Of a stretch of 64,000 bases of DNA, positions 31,938 to 45,390 are shown one piece after another (position 1 is the stretch's first letter; each line of letters begins with the position of its first letter). The notes under the pieces were generated by a model. That model ran no database searches. It saw nothing but the letters and a program-made list of their open reading frames with translations, and had not been told where the DNA came from. This DNA is from Paramarasmius palmivorus (taxonomy: Eukaryota; Basidiomycota; Agaricomycetes; Agaricales; Marasmiaceae), in assembly GCA_037176845.1 (NCBI GenBank), contig JAYKXP010000124.1, positions 1 to 64,000 on the forward strand. The letters are read 5' to 3'. The position numbers and the translations under genes were made by a program.

Positions 31938-33771
31938 CTCTGCACGATGTGGCCCAAGCACATTGACGACGACGGCCTGAGGAACTTGAGCGTGTGATCG
32001 AGGACAATAGGGCTGCCACGTACCAATGTCAAAGAGTAACAATCAACAAAGAATGCCTCGAGGCCATGGACGTTTTGGGAAGTGGTCTTTCCTAATTGGG
32101 AAATGAGAGAGGCCTTCCATGGATGTATGCACGTGCGTTGAGAGATGATGCTAGAATGGACCCATGGAATGGAATGGGGAAGACAAAGCCCACAGGAACA
32201 TCGTCAAGCCTTCGTGAGCAGGATATTGAAACGATGGTGAAGTAATCAGGGCCGCGGCTGAAGTTCAAGCCATGATGAACTCCGCACATGAATCTGGGAG
32301 CCAGACTGAATATTTAGACAACACTGGTCCACGCTGAAAGGAAGTAATTACCTACGAGTTGATGGTCCGTCTGTCGTGAGCTTTGACATCCTGTTGGCAT
32401 CCGCCTATCCCCTAATTCCCCGCAAGGCTTGCATTGCTCTGGGACAGTACTCCACTCTCCCTTGTAGAACTGCACATCTGGGACAATATGGCACCATATA
32501 ACCCGTTTCTTCTGTCTTTGAGGCCGCTGTAGGAGATGCTGGAGCACGGCAGTTGCTACCTCATCATGGACGATGTGACGTAAGAGCATCGAGGAGAAAC
32601 ACATTCTGGAGGTAAACACTATCCAAAGCGCACTCTGAGAGCAGCGGAGATGGGCATAGGAATCAAATCGTAAGTCGGGCCCTACAAGACATGATCAAGA
32701 CAAAAACTTACTCGCAATTCCGCTCCATAAGACGACCACAGCAACATAGACCCATGGTTCCCAAAAGTTTCTCGGCGCTCATATCATATACTGCACTCTC
32801 TTCTTCCGCCTCTTCGTCTAGCCATGCCTATCCTCCGGGGTGTGTGACATTGAAGGAGTGAGTTACCCACGTTCCAGATTGAAAACATCAAGGGTAGAGT
32901 CGACGATGGGTGTCTTCGGAGTGTTCTCCAACCGGGTTCTTGTAGCGCTCCGCCAATAGTGCCATTTGTTGCGTCAAGGAAGCATCGAATACGCCTGGGG
33001 CCAACGGGGCATCGTAGCATTGGGATTGTCGTAGTGGGTGTCCCTGAAAGCTCCTGGTACCAGCCGACAGGAAGTAATTTCCCAAGTTCCAGGATTTTCC
33101 TCAAGATGGAGTCGCTGTGGAGTCGATGTGTGTGTGGTAGCCCCACCAAGGGATGTAAGGGATAGTTGTAGTTGTTGCCTAGGATCCCAGACGTTACGAG
33201 CGAACGAAGGGAAAGACGGGGCTCAGCGTGCGAGGAGCTGAGGGCCGCTGTAAAAAGGAACGGTCTCAGTTCTGGAATCGTGATTAAAATGCTGGAATTC
33301 ATACCTGTCGCGCCATAACCGTATCACTACTTGCCAGCTCCAATCCCGTCTCTTTGAGCATCAGCGGACCATTTGTCTGAGACGAGTATACACCCTATGC
33401 ATCTGATCCTTGTTTCCTTCAGTTTTGCGTGATTCTTAAGGCCGAATAGTTGGACATAAGCCGTAGGGTGACCCTGGAAATGTTGATTATGAATGCGAGT
33501 CAATCGAAGACTGAGATGATGTGCCTACCATTCTTCCCAACCACTGTAGAGCTGTTCCAGTTCTATTTGTTTGCACGAGATATCGAGCGATCTTGGGCAA
33601 TTTCGGGCGATTATCGATAGAAGAAATTTTTGAGAAAATTGGTGAGAAGCAACAGGGACAGCTAGGTCACCGTGAGAAACGACCTGAGTCGCGCGTTCAT
33701 AGTTTGCAACTGACGCTCGGCATCGCTTCCAACCCTTGTTCCCTCTGGTTCCAACCAAAACTTGCCCGTCC
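31938..33771. other. Uncertain small frames, no confident gene
   Basis: Two minus-strand frames stand out weakly. One is at 32314-32619, with VIWCHIVPDVQFYKGEW and a CKPCGEL cysteine pair; the other is a 172-residue frame at 32784-33302. Both contain the phrase GNYFLSA encoded by related GGAAGTAATT sequences near 32340 and 33070, so part of the region is internally duplicated. No domain is recognised, and GT-AG sites between the pieces are ambiguous. It could be a decayed gene. Bases 33303-33771 show nothing. Confidence 0.3.
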
Positions 33772-34728
33772 ATGGTCAATCTCCAACACCAACCAGGCCC
33801 CGCGATGCTCACAATAAGAATAAAATCACGAAGGACTGATCCTACTACTATTCAAAAATCCTATCGCACGCCCTCGCCGGATGACGAACCCCTTTTATCT
33901 GAATCGGATTCAGAGCTCAAACAGCCACCTCGGAAAAAAGCTCGAAATGATTCGGATAGGTAAGGATGATAGATATATACTTGAAAGAATGCTGACAGCG
34001 ACTGGCCCTCTAGTCAAGACCACGGTCGGGATGTCCGTTTATCAATGCCAGCATTAGGGACGCGACCGACGTCGACTCGGAACTCAACCAGAATAGTCGA
34101 AAGCAAGAAGGAGAAGAAGGAGAAGGAGAAAGAAAAAGATCCTGTCAATAACAGTTCTACTGGTAAGTCATAATGCTCATCGATATTCGGATTTTGCTGA
34201 CCCTGAACGTCTTCTGTGACAGTTTCTATCTCAATGAATACTGCGTCTAGCCAACATAAACCCCGGAAGACAGGTCCACTCCACGAGGCTATATCTATGC
34301 AGAGGAAACATGCGCAACTTCTCGAGGAAGCAGATGCTGACTTGCAGAAAAAGGACGCTCGGATAGACGCGCTCCAGGCGGAAAACGCTCGATTGAAAGA
34401 GGACTGGAACGAGTCAAAAAGAGTAGCGGCGAATGTGATACATCAAGTGCTCCAGCTTAGAAAGGCGAAAGAGGATCTTATGCAGGAAAACAAGGAGTTA
34501 GAGAAGCATGCCAAAGCGGGGAACGAATTGGTGCAGACAAAAGAGATACTGGAAGAAGTCAGACACGAGGCGATGGAATGGAAGGCGAAAAAAGAGAAGC
34601 TGGAGAATCGAGTGAAGATTTTGGAAGCGACGATCGCGGAGTATGCGAAGTTCGTCGCCGGGGTGAAGACTGGATTGCCAGGCTTAGAGCGTTCCTTGAA
34701 CAGTGTTCCTGGCGAAGTCTGTGCCTGA
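33772..34728 (+). CDS. Coiled-coil protein 3 (dispersed family member)
   Basis: Three exons, 33772-33959, 34014-34162 and 34223-34728, joined by GTAAGG...CCTCTAG and GTAAGTC...TGTGACAG introns, give 280 residues. Exon 1 ends with PPRKKARNDSD, matching the basic patch and splice position of the two minus-strand paralogues. Exon 2 is extra and Lys/Glu-rich (KKEKKEKEKEKD), replacing the AT-hook segment. Exon 3 has ISMQRKHAQLLEEADADL, IDALQAENARLKEDWNESK and the family tail FVAGVKTGLPGLERSLN. The coiled coil and tail are conserved; the GRPPKS hook is absent, so DNA binding is less certain here. An upstream Met at 33736 is possible. Confidence 0.8.
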
Positions 34729-35103
34729 AGCCTTTCTTGGTTCTACCACTGTAGCGTTTCGCTTTACCTGAAGCGTTCAGTGTCACTTGCTATCGGGCTT
34801 CGGGAATACGTACCCGAATGGCTCGCGATCTTGTCGCATCGGAGGCCACTTCGATTACACCGTGTATAGTTCAAACGTGCAGCAAGTAATAGACAAAGCA
34901 ATTAGTGTGAGTATTAGCATATTCCCGATAACAGAATGTTCGAGTACATAAGCCCCTAATCGCAACTCTAGCTGGGGATCGGAGGAAGCCTACGCGGAAT
35001 CTATATGTGGCACTTTAGTACGACGGCTTTTGTACCCTCAGATGTTGAACGAACTGACTCGAGCAAGGCTACCATTGACTACGTCTTGCTATCAACCACG
35101 CGA
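34729..35103. other. Intergenic between convergent genes
   Basis: No gene, repeat or RNA recognised. Confidence 0.4.
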
Positions 35104-37123
35104 TTATATCAGCTCAGAAGAACTTGAAAAACATAATCGAGATACCTCAGATTTCCCTTTTTCCGCTATTTTGACGTGCCGCTCGTGCCTTAGCAGCGGG
35201 AAGCCACGATGAGCCTCAACAAGCGAGATTGGTCTTCCAGCATCTATAAGATCTGCTACGGACGAGGAACTATTGTGCTCTAATTCCATATCTCCAGAAG
35301 CAACTCCGGCTTCGATATCGACACTTGGCACGTTCTAAGGCAAAATTAGTGTACCAGTCTTGTGTTCAGATACAGAACACACCCACCTTCGCTCGCTCAA
35401 ATTCATTCATCCGACGAAACTCATTTGAACTATAATTCAAATGACTTTCGAATTGACCTGTTGAAATTGTATGGTCGTGTATTTGACTCCTTGCATTCAA
35501 CCTGACAATCGATCAGTGTCGATCTTGCGGAACAACTGGCTAAAATCTACGTCGAAACTACAGCAAGTAGTTAATCTTACAGAGTAGGAGGACTTGAAAA
35601 GGGACTTACGCATAGTTATATAGTGCAGCGGGGCTAGACTCTGCTGAAACAAGGCCCTGATTGTAAAACAACACCATCAGATATTATGAATCGAAAATAA
35701 TCACAGACTCACATACCAATAAAACCTGCTTGGGTTCCAAAAGAACAAGATGGGGACCATGATTTGACAAAATGTCAGGAGAATGCCACGATTGATGGCG
35801 AGAGTGCATAGACGTTGAAGAATCGTCTGTCGCATTCTATGAAAATATTGAGTGGACCCCCAAATTTAAATAGAGATCCGTATGATACGTACGATACTTC
35901 TTCCATATGCACTTTGAAGGACCACCACAGCGCAGCTGTAGCCACGCACAGCGAAACAGCAGAAAGAATATTGATGAACCCCACTTCGATCTTGATCAAT
36001 TCAGCGGCTTGTCACAATCCACGTGAAGAAAACCTTACTTTTCGTGCTGGTGTGTCGAGAGCGAAAACACTAGGTAGGGTGAATATTGCTTTTACCAAGG
36101 CTTCAAAGGTATGGTATTAGTGTATACGCACCGCAAGTATGACAGTGCAAGTACTCACTGATGCAAGGAACTAATTCGAAATCCCACCATCAATCACTTT
36201 GTCGCGACGTCGGTGAATGAATCAACTTGGGACACGTACCCAGTGCACCCAATGCTGTTAAAAACTGCGCTCTGTTGAGATATAAGCTCGCAAAAGAAAG
36301 ACTAGCACTTACGATCACAGCAGTTAACGCCCAATGTACCCTTTGCACTTTCTCACAATCAGCAACAGCACACTCCCAAGTCGTGATGCAACTTACATCG
36401 CCAAACTCTAGATGCAAACACAAGGTTGGAGCTAGAATGGATATTTGTCAGAAAATACTAGTATCGATACTTTCATGACTGACATCACAATGACGAGTAA
36501 GGTGAGGAGTGTGAATGCGGATAACTCTCTGACATGGCCAACTTAGCAGGGGGTGATATGTTAGGCTGTGTGTACGAACGGGGTAATATAGACCAATGCC
36601 AAGTAGTTCCCGAAATTTGAAACCTGCGGGACTCGGAGGTTACCCATAGCTTCGATGGACTTTCTATGAATACACACCAGGTAATGATGCAGAATCAATC
36701 CATCAAGTATGGTGCATCCGAAAACCAAAAGACTGGTGCGGTATGAGGCTATTTGTTGCAGGTGAGATACAATTCTGCTTACAAGAGAATTGCAATCTGT
36801 CATTCACATATTAGTACTTTAGCTTGTAATTTGAAACATAGTTGAACGACGAACCATACTCTGGAGGGTCCATCTATCGTCATTTGTATGAATGTAGGTC
36901 CACGACTGTGACAAGCAGATTCCAAAAAGACTAAGAATATTCATGAATGATCAGAACAACCATGGACATAGGACGTTCGAAAACCATATCGATATTAGGC
37001 CACCTATATTATAGAAGCCATTAGTTGATATACTTCGGGAATTACAGAGAAAATCAAACCATAGAACACCGGGTCCACGTACGAGGCAATGCCTTGAACC
37101 AACTGGATATCACTGGTCGACAT
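35104..37123 (-). CDS. DUF6534-type seven-helix membrane protein with micro-exons
   Basis: About eleven to thirteen exons. The first six are complement 37123-37060, 37003-36985, 36930-36855, 36796-36783, 36732-36678 and 36623-36576. They spell GLISICLFGICLSQSWTYI, FLLVFGCTILDGLILHHYL and VSNFGNYLALVYITPF. Later exons give LVFASRVW, VHWALTAVIVSASLSFAS, INILSAVSLCVATAALWW, and 35826-35717 (ETILQRLCTLAINRG, VPILFFWNPSRFYW). Then comes LNARSQIHDHT and the cytoplasmic tail ending at 35104. The order of helices and the LNAR motif are those of DUF6534 proteins. The gene at 63349 shares exon lengths 19, 76, 14, 55 and 48 exactly. Two joins (after 36576, and before LNARS) do not keep phase cleanly, so slight decay or sequence error is possible. 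The function of the family is unknown. Confidence 0.72.
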
Positions 37124-37737
37124 GTCTGACCGAGCAGACCTAAGAGAGGAAGAGGGGAAGTCGAGGCACCAAGATGCGAGTGAAGATTGTTATATGAGTA
37201 AAAGATCAGGTGCTTATCGGCAACCGGCATGCTACGATCATTGAGCATGTCAATGTCAAAATAAGTCATTGTGGAGATGCTGCTGTTGTGCCACCTGATC
37301 ATCAGCATTCAGTCAAATCGTGCCACCATTTATATCATGATTGCGACCCGCGAACGCCGATATAGCTTCAGCACGTGCTTGAACATAGTAAACCGACGAG
37401 CGTTATACCTGCGCACGAGAAGCCTTAATACTATGCCACTTCGTCTTCGCCCTATAATACATACATGTGAGTATCAGGTTGTGACGGAGTTCTCGGCTTA
37501 CTTATCAAGCCGGTTTAGTAGTAGTAGTTAGATCATTGCAAGAACTGGTTTTCATTTGTAGTGGGGTCGGTATAGAAACTGCCGAAGTATACTTGAAGTA
37601 TAATAGGATACGTCGTACGTCGTTCTTAAGCGCCAGCCACGGGCGCTACTGTGGGCCGAGATGCTGATAGGTGAGCGTCATTGTTGATTATGTACTGTAC
37701 AGCACCAATACTCTTAGGAGAGTATGTAGAGTACAAA
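37124..37737. other. Intergenic, no gene seen
   Basis: Promoter side of the DUF6534 gene and 3' flank of the next BTB gene. Only short frames without motifs occur. Confidence 0.4.
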
Positions 37738-38776
37738 CTAGTCGTGCAAACACGGAACAAGACGAAAGTCTTCCTAAACTCGGATCCTTTAGCACCATAT
37801 TCATGATAAAGATAAATTGACCTACCAGCCGCATTGAAAGTGTATCCCCGATTTCCTTCCTGAATATTTCTATGGCAGCAGAAACCATCTGGCGACAGGC
37901 TTGATTGCAACCTGGGCAAGACCAGTTCGGTTCGTACGGGAGAATATGCATGCCGCTGATGCCAACTTCGCGCAACGACGGTAATAGATTGGACTTAAAC
38001 CATTCTACCATTAGCTCCTTGCTGAGCATATAGGCGGTAGGCTTTGATCTGCGGGAGTTCCAGCACGTGAACGACCAACGAGGATCATCATTCTCCCATG
38101 CTTCAAAAGAAGGGTCGCGACGATCCAACGCCTCTGCGCGACAACACTTCATCAAGCTGATGAAATCCCTCGCAGACCAACCGTCCAGCTCATCCACATA
38201 CGCCATAATCAACTCGAAGAATGGCACACGCGAAGCTCGCTCCACAGCCCTCGCTGTTGTTCCCTCTGGAAGTGAGTTCCTGAACTTCTCCACTTTTGCG
38301 AGCACCCTCATGCTAGCATACGCACGCCAGTGCTCCGCATTTTGGTCCTTGGAAGTATCAAGATTTCCAGGTGCTTTCCGTGCGGTATCGAGGAGACTCG
38401 TCAAGATTGACGTAAAGGGCGCAGTCTTCTCCATCTGATATTTGATGAACGCCTCGAATATTGGTTCCACCTCCTCCCATGTGGACAGTACTGGAGGCTT
38501 CAATCCTGGGTAGACGAAGCGTAGGGTACGATCGAGGGAGACACTATCCTCGGTCACCGGAATCACAGGTAAGCCGTTCGCCTTTTTACCATCGTTTGCG
38601 TCTGAGGCATCGGGGTTAGGGAGAGTGAACATGTCCCTGAAGAATGGGGAAACAAGGGTCAGGATTAGGCGGTAGATGTAGAAGTGGACATTATCGGATG
38701 TATGGAGTATCACGTCTGCGTCGCTTGCGTCGAAGGGAGCGGCAGCTACTTTCGGTACGTGTCCAAGGGAAGACAT
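37738..38776 (-). CDS. BTB/POZ domain protein, subgroup 2
   Basis: Two exons, complement 38776-37826 and 37773-37738, with a 52 nt intron (GTAGGTC...GAGTTTAG), give 328 residues. BTB region: DADVILHTSDNVHFYIYRLI then SPFFRDMFTLP. Central VPFFELIMAYVDELDGWSARDF and CPGCNQACRQM near residue 290 (a CxxCxxxC cluster) are typical. The short C-terminal exon reads EDFRLVPCLHD. The paralogue at 61593 has a 52 nt intron at the same phase and a similarly short tail, which is why I prefer this join over a readable 39 nt alternative or straight read-through. A TTATAAA element lies about 40 bases upstream of the ATG. Confidence 0.85.
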
Positions 38777-41700
38777 GAGAAGCTGGGGGTATCATGATGA
38801 CTACAGTTGGCCAGTTTATAACCAGTTGGCACACGCCTCATGCTTCGATAGTGGATTGCACAGGCGCCAGATACTACGACTCGACGACTGCGGATCGATG
38901 CCGCAGTGAAAAAGCGTCCTAGCCACTTTACTGTAGGTGCTTCGTCGACTGCGCTTTGGAATTGGCCACCAATGACTACGTGACTCGAGGCATGTGACAC
39001 CCGTGAAGAGCAGGCTGTGGAGGACTGAGATGCTATCGACGTTTGTCACCTATCGTCCAGCAAGTGTCAACGAGCAGCTTGAAGAAGCTGGCGCGGAGGT
39101 ACTAGTGTCCGTCGTCTGCGGTAGTTTGTGAAGGTTGAAATGAGGAAGGGAACGCGCAAAGTTGAAGGATAGCTTGTTCGGGTTGATGACGTAAGACAGA
39201 TAAAAGTGACCAGCGGTGCAGGACGCTGATGGCACTGGTAGAAATCCTGTGATTGGTGGAAATGAATGGCGTGTCCGGCGGGGTCATTGAGGTGTTGCCG
39301 TCTGCCTCTGTGCTGGATCCTACATTTTCCATTGAAAAGGCCGGGTCCTCCGCTTCTCCACAACTCAAAGGTCTACATCCTCCCTGGAACGCCTCGCCAA
39401 TCCAGACAACGTAACGCAGAAGACACCCCTACAACGATTTCTACCTCGACTTTCGAGATCCACATGGTCTTGAAAAAGCCGTCGTTTTGTGTAACAACAT
39501 ATGGCGGTGATTTCGGCATCTTCAAGTTGAGGTACACGTGCAAAGAGAAACATTAGGTGTCGAGAAGTCGAAGTTGAGATTACGCCAACGAGATTTTATA
39601 CCCAACTCGTGTCGTCCTCGAGGCACCAGGACCCTTGAAGGCGGGGAAGAAAACACGAAATTCCAATTCTCCGATTGCTTGGACAGGGATGCAAGGGTAA
39701 ATCAGCACAGCTGATTGACATTCGGCGATGTGGTTCTGGGGTAGGTGATGGAAGATTCTGGTTCTGGTTCTTCGCCGGCGGGTAAAGTGATTGTATATAT
39801 GATAGCAACGCCGCGGAAGTCCCCTTGTTTATCACTTTGAGCGGTTTCGTTGTCTATAGAATAAGGCTATGAGCATATTGGGGTATCAAGTCTATTGAAT
39901 GTTACACACCAGGCTAGATCCTGTTAGAGCCGGATGCTACTCCCTGTGAGATGAGTGCTTTAAGGAATCGCAATGAAAGCCTTGCTAGCTAGCAGAAGAC
40001 TCGAAAGCGACAGGGCAATTATCGAGAACATCGCATGCCAAGAATTCACGATAAACCCGCTATTGTCTCTCTTTCAACACCCCTTCGCCTGAGTCCCATG
40101 CTGAAACGACGAATACTTTCTGAGAACTGCTGATGAGTTAGCACTGAGTGCACAGCCCTCAAACAGAGAACGCACCATTCCTCGTCAAGTCGTTCATGAA
40201 ACATGGCCCCTTCTGGTATGCATCAAGTCGGCCAAATTCCCGAGTTTCAAGCACAGTGTGATACTAGCCTCTTTCCTTCGAAGATGGGTCTTTAGATGAC
40301 ATCCAAACAAATCCCTAGACCAATAAGGAATTAGGCGATTCGCTATGCTCGAAAAGAGAACGCACATTCAAGACTGCCGCTCGCAAAGCAAGAACCACTC
40401 TAATGTCCAATGGCCGAACCCTTGAATTTTGTGCCCTGTTTGAGGTTTGCTGGGATGAGCGTTGGGTGAACAACGAGGGTGAGCATGAATCGTTGCCAAG
40501 GTCTAGAATTTCGGGTTTGCCTTTACCTTGCGTCGGTCCGCCAAGGCCGGCTTTAGGGCAGGCACCTCTGCTCAGTGCTCTTCCGTGAACCATCACCATC
40601 GATATCGCTCCTGAAATCTACTTTCATTCAACTACAATTCTCTCAAAATAGGCTCTGCTTTCAATGAATATCCAAATCTTTTCCCTACCGAAAGCTCTTC
40701 AAGGTGGTCAATTTAGCCGTCAAACGGGGAAATCAAAAGACTCGGACATTTGGCTTGGACCTTACGCTTACACGTATGTATGTTCACTTTTCATTTCGCT
40801 TACGATCCGCTAAAATGCCTGAGAAGGTTGAAGACTGGCAGCTGCTGGCAGTGACAGTGATTTTCTCCTCCGTACAGCCGTACAGAGGGGATATTTTTAC
40901 TCCTGCACAAAAATGCACGTTTCTAGGCCACTTTGGGAAATGAGATAGCCATGGTATCCGAGGTTGAGGGTTCCTGGCCGTTCTCGTTCGTTTCCGTTTC
41001 CGATATTACTTCGCATACGTTGAATGGATTATTCCACGGGGCGGCATCGCCGTCTCAAGACAGATATTCTCTCTGTGACGAGACCTCGCAATATTTTCAG
41101 AGGTAGGTCTTACGACACTTGCCTGTAAGCGTTGACATCGAGTATCGACCCTACCAAACCCTGAAAGGAAATGACTCTGCCTTTCTGCAGGATTTGGGCC
41201 CGCGCGCTTGATCGCGCTCCCAGCGAACTCCCGAGCCTTCTTCACCCAAGAAGCAGGGCTGTCTCAGCCTTTTCTGCGACTTGGAAGGACGATATTCAGC
41301 TGTCCGATATTCAAGGAGACTTTTATCAGGTATGAAGTCAGTGCAATTCTATCGCTCCCGCTGCTCGGTCAATCGTATTTTTATTGCATCGTCATAGATA
41401 ACGCAGGGTCGTGCTCGTTATCTACAACATTGAGTATGTCTCGAATTCTCATCTCTGCCCATCCTTTTACGAATCCTCTCTGACGCCAAGTTGTAGGTCC
41501 CCTAGCAACATTTTGGACAACTCGTGGCGAGGCTTCTTGCGTCAATGTAAATGGCGAATGCTTCGCTGTAATTGCTACTGTAGTCTAGAATTGAAGGTTC
41601 GTTCGCTCTTAAAGTCCGTTTTCTCGATCAGTTTGTTCAAATAAAATTTACCTTTCTACCTTCGACGCTAGAAGCAAAAATTCGTCCTCGATGCGCGCGA

Positions 41701-43259
41701 TATTCGCTGGGGGCGGTCTTGTGCTTCCCGTAGGTGCCTTTTCGATATCTATTCTTCTTATCTTCGAACACCTAACAATCGTTATCTATGGCTTGGGAAT
41801 GATGCAACATATGATGCAAATCTATACCTGTTTCACTGGCATCATACTGCGAAGAAAGACATGGTATATGGAGTTTGGAGCTCAATGATGCATGATGCAC
41901 GAGTGGAGGTACGTGGCGCATCTATCTATCTACAGTATTTACATCAGATGGACCAACGGATTTACGTTCGCATTTACAGTCACGGTGATATGTTTTCAGC
42001 GAATAGACTCATCAAAGATCCAATGCACGAACGTTTGAGCAATCGAATGATACCTGGAGGGGCAATGCTACAGCACACAGCATTGTATCCAAGAACACGA
42101 CGCCGCTCGATTCCGAGCTCGTCCCGCGACTTGGTCCGCCGGAGTTCACCCAATCTGCCTGACAATAGCAATCCCCCGTTTCCTCGTCCGTTATACCCCA
42201 GTCATGCGGTTTCCCAATGAGTTCTGGATGCGATCTTCAGGGCGGTCGCGGTGCACGTCCAAGGGCGGCTGTTTGGACACCTGGCCTAGACCTTCGGATA
42301 TTGGAACTTGGAACAGCCTGTTCGCTGCAATAGGCAGGTTCAAAGTCTTGTTTCGATTTATCCACGAAGAGGATTCTTCGTTTGGTGAGTGGGATACAGA
42401 ATACATGATAACATATGTTGTCCCACTCGTCTCCGCCTCTCTAATCTTCTTCTGTACAGATACCATGCATGTTTCTTGGAGTCTAACATCCAAATTAGAA
42501 TGGTGCCCGCACACGAGTCGCGATGATCTCACACCTGACCCCGCAAAAGCTCATCGTGCATCAAGCATCAAAGCAATATGCATCGAAATACACCCCAAAT
42601 AACACCCCCGACCGGGTCCGTTGTGTCATCAGAGCTGCCTCGAGGCAACGCATCAAAAGAGGAAGTCTGTTGTGGAACGATAATTATTGACGCTGGTGAG
42701 TCTTTTTTACTGCAGTGCTGGACCAGGACATTGTTTTACCTAATTTTTACATGATTTTTACAGCTTTTCGTTCTTGTTCTCCATTATTCCGACGATTTCA
42801 TTTGTTCCCTCGAGAGCATTGGCGGTTTGTATCGGTGAACAATTGCATTGGGTTGCGGACGTTGCGGGATATTGTATACGTACATGGTCCAAGCGCAACC
42901 AATCTTTCCTCGGCTCCTGGTGCCAGGTGGCAATAATACTCAGGGTCGATGTCCAATAAGGGTGCGCTGTCATCGTAACACCGAATTCGGCCCTTATTCA
43001 TTGGCCGTAACCGACGGGTGAGTCGACGCGCTTGTTTTGGTCCTCGTTACTTCATTTGAACCCATCAACCTAGAACTGCACCCTAGAATTCGTGGATCTT
43101 TTTGTCCCACGACCGGCGGCGGCACACGATCGCCATATTTTATTATTTTTGATCTGTATAAAACCCATTGGGGTTGCAAATCATATTCCGTCCCTCTTTC
43201 CTCTCCGAGGTAGAGTTGTCAACTCACGACACGACTCACGACTCCATTCAACTTTCGTC
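38777..43259. other. Long gene-poor stretch
   Basis: About 4.5 kb with many short frames on both strands but no domain, signal peptide or consistent splice chain that I can support. A minus-strand frame at 39102-39368 begins with a Ser/Thr/Pro-rich stretch (TSMTPPDTPF) recalling the N-terminus of the BTB-like gene at 31890, perhaps a remnant. Plus-strand 41200-42700 has intron-like GT-AG segments resembling the relics at 8.7-10.7 kb, without recognisable protein. A real gene with tiny exons cannot be excluded. Confidence 0.35.
43157..43163 (+). promoter_or_regulatory. TATA-like element of the DUF6699 gene
   Basis: TATAAAA lies about 100 bases upstream of the ATG at 43260, in the expected orientation. 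Confidence 0.45.
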
Positions 43260-44567
43260 ATGACTTCCTACTTACGAGCCATCTTTGGTGTAGGCTCTTC
43301 ACGATCCGACCGTTCTTCTAAGACTCACTCTCGTTCACATTCTGTACCAACACCAGCCGCTGCTGGGAGACAAGCTCCTCCTCAGGCTTATGTGTATACT
43401 ACTCCGACTGTTGCGGTGACACCCACTCAAGTTCACGCACCTACCTATCCGGCTCGACCTTCACCGCTCCGTTACAACACCTACGATGATTCAACCGTCA
43501 GGAGCGACAAGAGCCGTTCGCGTTCAGCATCTTCCAGTTCGTGTCCCCGTACCCCTTCGGGTTCAGTCAGCTACAAATCGGGAGAAAAACGTGTGTTCTC
43601 TGACAAATTACCTTTTTGTGCCAGCAAGACTGACCGATCCGCTTGTTTCTATGAATTTAGATTTCCCGTACCCCGTTTATACGCCGGCAGCTTCATCTTC
43701 TCGAGGCTCGAGCTCTCGTACCAATTCCAACACTTCGATCTATCCTCCGTCCTCGGCATCCACTCACAGTCATCAAAGTCATTATACACCTGCTCCTCCT
43801 CGTACTTCAAGCTCTGGAAGTGTCGCATCTCGTCCTGCTTTGAAGCAGACTCATACTTGGCATGCCGGTCAGAAGCAAGATGGACCTCGTAAGTTGTCAT
43901 TCTGGAATACCGCGTATTTCGGGTATTGACCGACGTATCATTTTGCCTCTTTCTAGGACCGCACGTCTCTTTCGTAAACCCTAAGCGACCTCAAACCCTC
44001 CATATGCATCCTCTATTAGCAGCTACACATCGCAGCCGTGCACCCATTTCTTATGACGTGATGTACACCCCGTCTTCTCGAACAATTGTGGACCGGAGCA
44101 CTCGTACATCAGTTCCTTCGCATACGCTACAACAACCCGCAACGGATCCGCCGACGGCGGATAGACTTGTACTGAGAAGTGACAAGTTCCCCTGGTCGAT
44201 TGTCGTTCAAGCTGGCGTGTCTTCCGCACAACCCCCGAAATCCGCAGCGAAATTCTACATTGGTGCTGGGAATGCAACTGCACCGAGAGGTCTACCGGTT
44301 AGCAATCTCGACCTCATTCATGCGCTACATCATACACTCTCTGTTCGCGTGACGAAGGAAGAGTGGGATGCGCTTGGCTCGGGGAGTCGAGCGCAGCGTA
44401 AGGTGACCAAAGCGTATGAGACGAGGTGTCGTGCGACGGGAGGTGGCTGGGAGCAGGGTGTGAAGAGGATTGACTGGTTAGGCGGGAAAACGAGGTTGAT
44501 TGGTGTGGAAGTTGATAAGGCTGCTAGCGATACTGGTGTCGCGAAGCTGGTTTTTGGGAAGCCCTGA
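43260..44567 (+). CDS. DUF6699 domain protein
   Basis: Three exons, 43260-43590, 43661-43888 and 43957-44567, joined in phase by GTGTGTT...ATTTAG and GTAAGTTG...TTTCTAG, give 389 residues. Residues 1-185 are low complexity, rich in Ser, Pro and Tyr (HSVPTPAAAGRQAPPQ; SRGSSSRTNSNTS), probably disordered. The C-terminal domain (about 195-389) has the DUF6699 features: HPLLAA, ISYDVMYTP, FPWSIVVQAG, VSNLDLIHALHHTLSVRVT, KEEWDAL, and GGWEQGVKRIDWLGG. The biochemical role of this basidiomycete domain is not known. Exon joins restore one open frame across three different frames, which supports the model. Confidence 0.85.
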
Positions 44568-45354
44568 GGATATGATGGACTATGCCATTGCGTTGATGCG
44601 CCTAGTGCGAAGCGGCGCTTGTTTCTTGATTGAAACGGGGTGCGTTCCTTAATGCTGGGCGTTTTCTTCTTTTTCCGTTTTCTATTGTTGCTTATCGTTG
44701 GGGGTTGCATGTGCGCCCCGACGAACATGGTCACAGGCCTCTTTGCGGGTACCTTATGGTTCTATTTTCAGGGGGTTTTGTGTTTTCTTATTCTTGCTGT
44801 TACTCTTACCTCAGTCTGGTCATTCTCAAAATAATGCGCTTGCGCCATTGTTTTCTCCGATGCTGTTTATATTTCTCTTGTTTTGGGTCTTGGGGTTTTT
44901 CATGGACGCCAAATCATTGTATACTACTCAGGCATACTTCCATCATCTCGCTTCTCTTGCTTTCGCATTGCTTTTCCCCTGGCTTGGACCACTTCTCCAC
45001 TTATTGATATAATGATTTACGACTCTCTCATGGTATGCTGTTACACCGAGTCTTGTGTTGTTTTACATACGATCCGGGGCACTATGCATCTTTTTTGTCA
45101 TGAACCTCATGTTGAAATCAATAATGATTTCTGTGTATCATTGACCGCTGACAGAAGTGCGGCTATTTCGTAAATGTCCCTCGAATATGCGATGGAATAA
45201 CAAAACGCGTTCGAAGAAAGAGCCTCATGGCTCGGGTGGTTGTCTCTCCGTCACCATGAAGCAGAGCTAGAAGCATAGTATGACTTTTGACGTTTGGATT
45301 AGAGGTAAGCTCGCCGTACTCGCCGTAATCGAAGCTTCTGGATATAGAGCATAT

Positions 45355-45390
45355 ACGGTTGCCCAGCAGGCTCAGGTTCACTTTGCAATT
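45355..45390 (+). repeat. Left arm of a 36 bp perfect inverted repeat
   Basis: Pairs exactly with 46295-46330, 904 bases further on. Both copies can be read as the same peptide (TVAQQAQVHFAI) on opposite strands, so this is more likely an inverted duplicated gene fragment than a transposon end. Confidence 0.8.

Noticed and set aside
44698..45012. 104-residue hydrophobic frame
   Set aside because: It lies in T-rich 3' sequence of the DUF6699 gene. Overlapping frames are equally hydrophobic, and there is no signal-peptide cleavage pattern or homologue here.
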